DNA from: Thermoprotei archaeon
GTDB lineage: Archaea; Thermoproteota; Thermoprotei; QMSL01; B3-G16
Length of the DNA: 8,182 bases
Assembly: GCA_003649665.1 (NCBI GenBank)
Contig: QMSL01000056.1
Span: 1-8,182 of the forward strand
Direction of reading: 5' to 3'
Shown: positions 1-5,400 of the stretch, piece after piece
Layout: the number at the start of each line of letters is the position of its first letter
Position numbering within the stretch: position 1 is the stretch's first letter
Notes under the pieces: model-generated
Databases searched by the model: none
Seen by the model: only the letters and a program-made list of their open reading frames with translations
What the model was told of the DNA's origin: nothing
Made by a program: the position numbers and the translations under genes

Positions 1-56
1 CGCTTGACTTTAATAAAGACTAACATGGCATTAAGTATAACTAGTGTAAGGTAAGG

Positions 57-65
57 TATATTAAT
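57..65 (+). promoter_or_regulatory. Weak candidate TATA box upstream of dppD
   Basis: An AT-rich TATATTAAT element preceded by purine-rich GTAAGG lies about 60 bases before the dppD start. An archaeal start site would fall roughly 25 bases downstream, near 82-88, leaving a leader of about 40 bases. The element is nearly symmetrical, so it could serve a divergent gene to the left equally well. The BRE match is poor, and I keep this only because no other promoter is visible before the operon within the window; the real promoter may lie to the left of it. Confidence 0.25.
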
Positions 66-108
66 AAGTCTCATGTGTGTTATTTCCAGACACTGTAGCG
101 ATAGCTTT

Positions 109-113
109 AGGAG
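109..113 (+). promoter_or_regulatory. Ribosome-binding site of dppD
   Basis: AGGAG lies 8 bases before a GTG (122) and 11 bases before the ATG (125) in the same frame. It supports a start at 122/125 over the GTG at 77, which has no purine-rich sequence at a suitable distance. Confidence 0.5.
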
Positions 114-124
114 CGTGTAACGTG

Positions 125-1108
125 ATGTTATTTGAGGTCAGAGACCTTAAAATGTACTATGAGATAATTGGCAAAGGGCTAGTGCGAGCAGTTGATGGTG
201 TCTCCTTCTCGCTTGAACGAGGTGAAACACTAGGCATTGTAGGAGAATCCGGATGTGGCAAGAGTAGTTTAGCTCTTACCATACTTCGGCTACTTCCAGC
301 CAATGCTAAAGTGCTCGGGGGAGAGGTATTACTAGATGGGGTCAACATACTTAAAATGGATCTAGAGAAGTTTAGGAGAGAGGTAAGATGGAGACGTATT
401 TCATTAATATTTCAGAGCGCCATGAATGCACTTAATCCTGTTATAAGAGTGGGGGACCAAATAGCTGAGGCAATAATGATACATGATAAGGGGATTAGGA
501 AAAATGAAGCAATGAAGCGCGTTAAGGAACTCCTAGCATTAGTTGGTATTGATCCTTCAAGAGCGAAGAGCTATCCGTTTGAACTTAGTGGCGGTATGAG
601 ACAGAGGGTTGTAATAGCGATGGCTCTTGCATTAAACCCTGATATCGTAATTGCAGATGAACCTACGACAGCTCTCGACGTAGTAGTACAGGCTCAAATA
701 CTTAAGCTCATAAAGGATCTTCAGAGGAAACTTAGATTGTCAGTAATCGTCATATCCCATGATATATCAATGGTTAGTGAATTGAGCAATAAGATAGCCG
801 TCATGTATGCTGGTCAAATAGTTGAATATGGTGATATAAAGGACGTGTTCTACAATCCCCTCCATCCATATACAAAGGCCCTTCTCTATGCAGTTCCAAG
901 TATCAGAGGAAAACGCAGAAGGCTTAATCCAATACCTGGGGCTCCACCTGATCTGTTAAGACCGCCAAGCGGCTGTCGCTTCCATCCACGCTGTCCGTTT
1001 AAGACCGATATCTGCATTAAAGAGATGCCAGAGTTAATTGAAGCTGATGAAGGTCACTTCGTGAGGTGTCATAGATTCGAAGAATTGAGAGGTGTTGCCT
1101 TTGGTTGA
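125..1108 (+). CDS. dppD: Oligopeptide/dipeptide-type ABC transporter ATP-binding protein (DppD/OppD)
   Basis: This is one of two cytoplasmic ATPases that would power import through the DppB/DppC pair encoded downstream. The 327-residue protein has Walker A GESGCGKS at 40-47, Q-loop Q97, signature LSGGMRQR at 154-161, Walker B DIVIADEP at 173-180, D-loop ALD at 183-185 and switch histidine H212, so its half of the nucleotide site looks intact. The C-terminal oligopeptide-transporter extension starts at NPLHPYT (244-250) and carries four cysteines (C284, C290, C297, C315; CX5CX6CX17C), the arrangement that holds a [4Fe-4S] cluster in structurally studied Dpp ATPases. I chose ATG 125 because MLFEVRDL is a normal family beginning; GTG 122 is nearly as good, while GTG 77 would add 16 residues unlike the family. 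The 3' end overlaps dppF by 8 bp, implying coupled translation. The substrate is not evident. Confidence 0.95.
   Translation: MLFEVRDLKMYYEIIGKGLVRAVDGVSFSLERGETLGIVGESGCGKSSLALTILRLLPANAKVLGGEVLLDGVNILKMDLEKFRREVRWRRISLIFQSAMNALNPVIRVGDQIAEAIMIHDKGIRKNEAMKRVKELLALVGIDPSRAKSYPFELSGGMRQRVVIAMALALNPDIVIADEPTTALDVVVQAQILKLIKDLQRKLRLSVIVISHDISMVSELSNKIAVMYAGQIVEYGDIKDVFYNPLHPYTKALLYAVPSIRGKRRRLNPIPGAPPDLLRPPSGCRFHPRCPFKTDICIKEMPELIEADEGHFVRCHRFEELRGVAFG
1089..1094 (+). promoter_or_regulatory. Ribosome-binding site of dppF inside the end of dppD
   Basis: GAGGTG is a perfect match to the core complement of the archaeal 16S 3' end. It lies within the last dppD codons and 6 bases before the TTG at 1101. 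This decides between possible starts: the GTG at 1092 is part of the site itself and so is an unlikely start codon. Confidence 0.6.
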
Positions 1109-2087
1109 GCCAGTAATTAGAGTTATAAACTTGAAGAAATATTTCCCCGTAAGGGCTGGACTACTTGACATCCTTAGAAGGAAGCCTAGGCTTTACATAA
1201 GAGCTGTTGATGGTGTTACGTTTGATATTTATGAGAAGGAGGTGTTCTGCCTAGCTGGCGAATCTGGTTGTGGAAAAACGACTACTGGACGGACTATCCT
1301 TAGACTAATCGAGCCTACTGATGGTAAAATATTCTTCAAGGGAGAAGATGTACTCAATTATACTAATGAGGAATTAAAGAACTTTCGAAGACGAGCGCAA
1401 ATAATATTTCAAGATCCTTATGAATCCCTTAACCCAATGATGACCGTATACAGCATAGTTGAGGAACCATTAAAGGTACACAAAATCGGGAGCAAAGAGG
1501 AGCGATACGATATGGTAATGAGGGCCCTTGAGGATGTCGAATTAAAACCCCCTGAGGATTTCATCCATAGAAGACCTCATGAGTTAAGTGGTGGTCAGAG
1601 GCAGAGGGTAGCGATAGCTAGGGCGTTAATATTAAACCCCGAGTTCATAGTTGCGGATGAGCCTGTATCAATGCTTGATATGTCAATTAGAGCGGAAATC
1701 CTTAACTTAATGTTAAAACTTAGGGATGAACATAGCTTAACATATCTTTTCATAACTCATGATCTTGCTGTGGCTAAATACATATGCGACAGGATAGCCA
1801 TAATGTACTTAGGTAAGATAGTGGAATTAGGCCCTGCTGAAGAAATAATAGACAACCCCCTGCATCCGTACACACAGGCTCTAATAGCTGCTGTACCAAC
1901 ACCAGATCCTGAGGAGAAAATAGGGGAGATTCCGATTAAGGGAGAAGTTCCTTCTCCAATAAATATTCCGAGGGGATGTAGATTTCACCCGAGGTGCATA
2001 TACGCTAGGCCTGAGTGTAAAGTTCGAGAACCAAAACCCATTGAGGTTTCTAAGGGACATTACGTAGCTTGTCTCCTATACGAATGA
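1101..2087 (+). CDS. dppF: Oligopeptide/dipeptide-type ABC transporter ATP-binding protein (DppF/OppF)
   Basis: This is the second cytoplasmic ATPase, expected to form a heterodimer with DppD. From a TTG start it has 328 residues: Walker A GESGCGKT at 53-60, Q-loop Q104, signature LSGGQRQR at 162-169, Walker B EFIVADEP at 181-188 and switch histidine H220. With DppD also complete, both composite ATP sites should work. The VNLKKYFPV-like opening with a long loop before AVDGV is typical of DppF and separates it from DppD. The C-terminal extension begins at NPLHPYT (252-258) and has four cysteines C293, C299, C306 and C324 with the same CX5CX6CX17C spacing as DppD, pointing to a second Fe-S cluster. 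TTG 1101 is preferred because GAGGTG sits 6 bases upstream; starts at GTG 1092 or TTG 1095 would add three or two residues. A gap of 88 bp with a new promoter follows. Confidence 0.94.
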   Translation: MVEPVIRVINLKKYFPVRAGLLDILRRKPRLYIRAVDGVTFDIYEKEVFCLAGESGCGKTTTGRTILRLIEPTDGKIFFKGEDVLNYTNEELKNFRRRAQIIFQDPYESLNPMMTVYSIVEEPLKVHKIGSKEERYDMVMRALEDVELKPPEDFIHRRPHELSGGQRQRVAIARALILNPEFIVADEPVSMLDMSIRAEILNLMLKLRDEHSLTYLFITHDLAVAKYICDRIAIMYLGKIVELGPAEEIIDNPLHPYTQALIAAVPTPDPEEKIGEIPIKGEVPSPINIPRGCRFHPRCIYARPECKVREPKPIEVSKGHYVACLLYE

Positions 2088-2122
2088 TGCAGTGTTACTG
2101 ATTAACTCTCTTTACTTAGTTA

Positions 2123-2138
2123 GAAAAAGCTTTTATAT
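2123..2138 (+). promoter_or_regulatory. Archaeal BRE/TATA promoter of the binding-protein gene
   Basis: An A-rich BRE-like GAAAAAGC runs directly into the TATA box TTTTATAT (2131-2138). A start site about 25 bases downstream would lie near 2157-2162, giving the binding-protein gene a leader of only about 15-20 bases. A 13-base core, TAGAAAAAGCTTT, recurs with one mismatch before dppB. A separate promoter would allow the binding protein to be made in excess of the ATPases, as is usual for binding-protein importers. Confidence 0.65.
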
Positions 2139-2175
2139 GTATCTCAGGTCTTATAGTTAAATTTAGGTACATAGC

Positions 2176-4326
2176 ATGTTATCTAATGAAAAGAGACATT
2201 TGAAATTTGCTAAATTACGAACATATGCCCTCATAGCGGTACTACTAATTACCTTATTACCATACGTAATGTTCTTGAGGCCTACGAGCGCTGGAGAAGT
2301 TCCTCCTGAGCAGGAGCAATGGAAATGGGAACCATATGGTCCCAGAATGGACGAGTACTTATACTCAATAATAACCGATTATGACGCCCAATTAATGGCA
2401 TTCAAGGCTGGTGAGATCGACACTTCGTACATACAGGCTGCTAGACTTGAAGAAGTAAAGGGCGATCCAAATATATACATACTAACTTATCAGACATTTA
2501 ACTTACAGTTCCTAGGCATAAACTGCAAGCAGTATCCATGGAACTTTACTGCAATAAGGCAAGCAGTCGCTCACTTAATAGATAAGGAACGTATCGTTCG
2601 TGAAGTCTTCCATGGATTCGGAGTCCCGACCGATTCACCAATACCTCCAGTATTTGGAGCTTGGTCTAACCCCAACGTACCCTCATATCCTTACAGCCCA
2701 GAACTAGCGAAACAGACGCTTCTAGAGGCTGGCTTTACATATGATGAGGCTACTGGCAAATGGTATGACCCAAATGGAAATGAGCTTCCAACATTCTACA
2801 TACAGGTACCTCCAGCTGAGCAAGCACCATGGCTATATCAAGAGGCTCAAATGATAGTTGAAGCTGCTCACAGCATTGGCCTCCCATTAGAAGTAGAGGC
2901 CATTGAGTTCCAAGCTCTGGTGTCCCAGATATACTCAAGGACTTTCAAGTCCTTCATATTATATCTGGGATGGGCGAGGATTCCAACCCTTGCTTATGAG
3001 TTATTCAGGACTGATGGAACGTGGAACTTCTGGGGAATAAGCGATCCCGAAATAGATGAATGGCTAGAGAAGTTCTACTACACGACCGATATAAAGGAGG
3101 CTCAGCAATGGCTATGGAAGGTTCAGGAGAAGGTTGCAAAGCTGTTACCATACATACCCATATACATGGGTGTTGCTAACGTAGGCTTTAGAACTGATAT
3201 AGCTGGTATAGTTCTGAATAAGCCTGTTGGAGGGCAAAACTACCTTACTCTATTAAACGTGCATAGGATAGGTATGCCATTTGGAGGGCGTTTCAGAGAT
3301 GCCTTAGGCTCTGATCCCAGAGTACTTAATCCATTTACTGCCCTTACTGGAGACGAATGGGCTGTCTTAGACATGGTGTACGAGAGCTTATTCATACCAA
3401 ACCCGGATGATGTAGCAAGTGACTATCCATGGCTTGCTGAGAGATGGACCATAGAGGAGGTTGAGATAGGCGGTTCCAAGTGCACTAAGATAACCTTCTA
3501 CTTAGTTAAGAATGCCACATGGCATGACGGAGTCCCCTTCACGGCACGTGATGTAAACTTCACCTTCTGGTTCATCAAGAAGAACCAGCCAGCCCAAATG
3601 TACGCTAAGGCATTTGAGAAAATGATAAAAACCGAGGTCATAGACGATTACACGATCGCCGTATACATAAATGGAACTAGCTGGGCGTATCTCTACGATC
3701 TAAACGTAGCGATAGTTCCAGAGCACATATGGGGCAATGAGACGCTACTAGAAGAGCATGGCGGATGGGAGTCATGGGACCCAAGTAAAGTACCGCATCC
3801 AAGCGTGCCAGGACTAACGTGTCTCGTTGGAACAGGTCCATACATATTCAAGGACAGGAAGCTAGGTGAATACATCCTACTAGTATGGAACCCGAACTAC
3901 TGGAAACGCCATCCAGAGAAGGGATTAAGCTTAAGCTTCAAGAAAGTGGATGAAATGGTGTATTCAGGAACTCCAATTACAGTAGAGCTTTCCGTAACCG
4001 ATTACATGGGAAGGGCGGTCGGTAATGCAAGTGTGGTCATAGAGGTAATAAAGGATGGTGAGGTAGTCAAATCCGTAAGTGCCTCGCATAAGGGTGATGG
4101 TGTATACACTGCCTCAATAGATACAAGTGGCCTCACTGGAACAATAACCCTTAAGGTAATGGTCTCACAGAAGGTAGGACCTGGCGAGTTGAAGATAAGT
4201 AAGGAGACTACGGTTAACGTACTACCATTATGGCGTAAGTACCTACCATATGCTGGCGCTGGCGTAGTAGTAGCAATAGTTGCGTCAATAGTCGTATTGC
4301 TATTGAGAAAGAGGTCTTTATCTTAA
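2176..4326 (+). CDS. Membrane-tethered family-5 extracellular solute-binding protein with permuted domain order
   Basis: This is the ligand receptor of the importer, acting on the outer face of the membrane. The 716-residue protein starts with a basic stretch, a hydrophobic helix (about 16-34) and a possible signal-peptidase site near TSA/GE (37-41). Residues about 51-363 match what is normally the later part of SBP_bac_5 proteins: FKAGEID (76-82), IRQAVAHLIDKERIV (127-141), and YSPELAKQTLLEAGF (173-187). Residues about 367-595 match what is normally the beginning: FRDALGSDPRVLNPF (373-387), WHDGVPFTARDV (449-460), GTGPY (552-556), and NPNYW (572-576). Together they amount to one binding-protein fold in permuted order. 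Residues about 600-682 look like an Ig-type beta domain, followed by a membrane helix (693-710) and RKR stop-transfer residues. Several NXS/T sites (for example N123, N446, N461, N521, N617) could be glycosylated. The gene has its own promoter. AGGT at 2165-2168 is a weak ribosome-binding site. Peptide versus oligosaccharide specificity cannot be told. Confidence 0.92.
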   Translation: MLSNEKRHLKFAKLRTYALIAVLLITLLPYVMFLRPTSAGEVPPEQEQWKWEPYGPRMDEYLYSIITDYDAQLMAFKAGEIDTSYIQAARLEEVKGDPNIYILTYQTFNLQFLGINCKQYPWNFTAIRQAVAHLIDKERIVREVFHGFGVPTDSPIPPVFGAWSNPNVPSYPYSPELAKQTLLEAGFTYDEATGKWYDPNGNELPTFYIQVPPAEQAPWLYQEAQMIVEAAHSIGLPLEVEAIEFQALVSQIYSRTFKSFILYLGWARIPTLAYELFRTDGTWNFWGISDPEIDEWLEKFYYTTDIKEAQQWLWKVQEKVAKLLPYIPIYMGVANVGFRTDIAGIVLNKPVGGQNYLTLLNVHRIGMPFGGRFRDALGSDPRVLNPFTALTGDEWAVLDMVYESLFIPNPDDVASDYPWLAERWTIEEVEIGGSKCTKITFYLVKNATWHDGVPFTARDVNFTFWFIKKNQPAQMYAKAFEKMIKTEVIDDYTIAVYINGTSWAYLYDLNVAIVPEHIWGNETLLEEHGGWESWDPSKVPHPSVPGLTCLVGTGPYIFKDRKLGEYILLVWNPNYWKRHPEKGLSLSFKKVDEMVYSGTPITVELSVTDYMGRAVGNASVVIEVIKDGEVVKSVSASHKGDGVYTASIDTSGLTGTITLKVMVSQKVGPGELKISKETTVNVLPLWRKYLPYAGAGVVVAIVASIVVLLLRKRSLS

Positions 4327-4340
4327 GTTATCTTAAATCT

Positions 4341-4357
4341 AGAAAAAACTTTATTTA
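4341..4357 (+). promoter_or_regulatory. Archaeal BRE/TATA promoter of the dppB-dppC-X unit
   Basis: AGAAAAAAC followed by TTTATTTA (4350-4357) forms a BRE plus TATA box 44-60 bases before the dppB start. Expected transcription start is near 4376-4382, giving a leader of about 20-25 bases that still contains the ribosome-binding site. It shares the TAGAAAAANCTTT core with the promoter of the binding-protein gene, so the two units may be similarly regulated. Confidence 0.6.
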
Positions 4358-4370
4358 TTTTTTAAATTTT
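4350..4370 (+). terminator. Candidate T-rich terminator after the binding-protein gene
   Basis: A T-rich tract containing a run of six T (4358-4363) and a run of four T (4367-4370) begins about 24 bases after the binding-protein stop codon. Archaeal RNA polymerase stops at U-rich tracts without a hairpin, so this stretch could end the upstream transcript while its left end serves as the TATA box of the next unit. The double role is inference. Confidence 0.4.
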
Positions 4371-4387
4371 CTAAAACGATAAAGGGT

Positions 4388-4392
4388 AGGTG
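4388..4392 (+). promoter_or_regulatory. Ribosome-binding site of dppB
   Basis: AGGTG, within the wider GGGTAGGTG, lies 8 bases before ATG 4401 and supports that start. Confidence 0.6.
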
Positions 4393-4400
4393 TTCACCAA

Positions 4401-5396
4401 ATGAGCACTACTAGTAGCCTCTTAAGATATATGGCTAGAAGGGCCGTAGATAGAGTTGCTGTCCTCTTCCTATCGTTAGTACTTCAATTCCTCCTCCTTA
4501 GAGTGCTACCTTATTACGTGTTAGGTATAGACCCATCATTCTTCTTCCTTAATCCAAATCTAACCGAAACACAAAGGGAGCTTATTAGAAAGCAGTTCGG
4601 ACTAGACGAACCCCTCTTCTCCCAATTCGTCAAGTATGTACTCTGTCTTTTCACCGGTAGACTGGGTTACTCATTCTATACCAGGCGTCCTGTTATATCT
4701 GAACTATTAGAGAGACTTCCTAACACAATCCTTCTCTTAGGCACTTCAACTATTCTGACGATAATCATTGGTTTAATAATCGGTATAATAGCTGTGTCTA
4801 AGAGAGGATCACGATTCGATGCCACTGTGATAGGTACTAGTATTTTCATAAGTGCCTTTCCAGTTTTCTACATAGGCCTCTTACTGCTACTGATTTTCGG
4901 CTTCTATTTAAGATGGTTCCCCTTAGCTGGAACAGTGTCTCGACCGCCGCCAAAGGACCCCGTGGCATATTTAGCTGACGTACTCTGGCATCTTGCATTG
5001 CCCTTAACTACCATAGTGGTTGCGGGAGCTGGTGGCTTCGCTCTCTTCATACGTAATCTCTTTCTAACTCAATTAGGTGAGGACTATGTCCTAACTGCGA
5101 GAGCGAAAGGCCTTAGCGAGCGTGAGGTAATGTATAAACATGTGATGAGGAACGTACTTCCTCCTGTAATAAACATACTCGCCCTTGAGCTCCCTGGGAT
5201 AATATCTGGTGCAGTCGTAGTTGAGACCGTGTTCTCTTGGTACGGGGTTGGGAGATGGTTATTCGATGCCGCTATGCAATTTGACTATCCTGTAGTCCAA
5301 GCTGTCCTATTCATACAGGTAGTCCTCACTATAGTATCATTATATATTGCAGACCTAGTCATAGCGATTTTAGACCCTAGGGTTAGGTTGAGGTGA
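4401..5396 (+). CDS. dppB: Oligopeptide/dipeptide-type ABC transporter permease (DppB)
   Basis: This is an integral membrane subunit that pairs with DppC to form the transport channel. The 331 residues fit the family length. A first membrane helix (about 16-38) is followed by the typical outer segment: FLNPNLTETQRELIRKQFG (49-67), LDEPL (68-72) and GRLGYSF (86-92), the family's GDLGxS region. Further helices are at about 108-132, 143-170, 197-220, 262-282 and 300-324. The cytoplasmic coupling loop that docks on the ATPases is TARAKGLSEREVMYKHVMRN (232-251), with the conserved EAA-loop glycine at G237. The protein ends in DPRVRLR, the usual DppB tail. It has no insertion, unlike its partner DppC. 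The stop codon TGA (5394-5396) lies inside the dppC ribosome-binding site, and the two genes are 4 bp apart, so their translation is probably coupled. Confidence 0.95.
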   Translation: MSTTSSLLRYMARRAVDRVAVLFLSLVLQFLLLRVLPYYVLGIDPSFFFLNPNLTETQRELIRKQFGLDEPLFSQFVKYVLCLFTGRLGYSFYTRRPVISELLERLPNTILLLGTSTILTIIIGLIIGIIAVSKRGSRFDATVIGTSIFISAFPVFYIGLLLLLIFGFYLRWFPLAGTVSRPPPKDPVAYLADVLWHLALPLTTIVVAGAGGFALFIRNLFLTQLGEDYVLTARAKGLSEREVMYKHVMRNVLPPVINILALELPGIISGAVVVETVFSWYGVGRWLFDAAMQFDYPVVQAVLFIQVVLTIVSLYIADLVIAILDPRVRLR

Positions 5397-5399
5397 TCC
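5390..5399 (+). promoter_or_regulatory. Extended ribosome-binding site of dppC overlapping the dppB stop
   Basis: GAGGTGATCC is a ten-base perfect complement to the usual archaeal 16S 3' end (GGATCACCTC). The dppB stop codon is part of it, and the GAGGTG core is 5 bases from ATG 5401. Such a strong site may help keep the two permease subunits at equal level. Confidence 0.7.
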
Positions 5400-5400
5400 T

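Noticed and set aside
1..54. Open frame from the left edge to TAA at 52-54, possible end of an upstream + strand gene; alternatively an ATG on the - strand at 24-26 for a divergent gene
   Set aside because: Only 17 and 8 codons are available; neither shows a recognisable protein, so no call can be supported.
77..124. GTG start at 77 giving dppD an extra 16 residues (MLFPDTVAIALGACNV)
   Set aside because: No ribosome-binding site at a good distance, the extension is unlike family N-termini, and AGGAG at 109-113 fits starts at 122/125.
157..348. - strand open frame of 63 codons within dppD
   Set aside because: It is antisense to the Walker A region of a clear ATPase gene and shows no independent signal.
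2750..2938. - strand open frame of 62 codons within the binding-protein gene
   Set aside because: Shadow of a strongly supported coding frame; no recognisable protein features.
3693..3875. - strand open frame of 60 codons within the binding-protein gene
   Set aside because: Low-complexity Ser/Pro/His-rich product expected from an antisense frame; no start signals.
2176..4326. Fusion of two different binding proteins in one 716-residue gene
   Set aside because: The two halves together supply each family motif once and add up to one fold, which fits permutation better than fusion.
4389..4398. GGTGTTCACC inverted repeat over the dppB ribosome-binding site as a regulatory hairpin
   Set aside because: Only three to four base pairs with a tiny loop; it would not be stable, particularly at high temperature.
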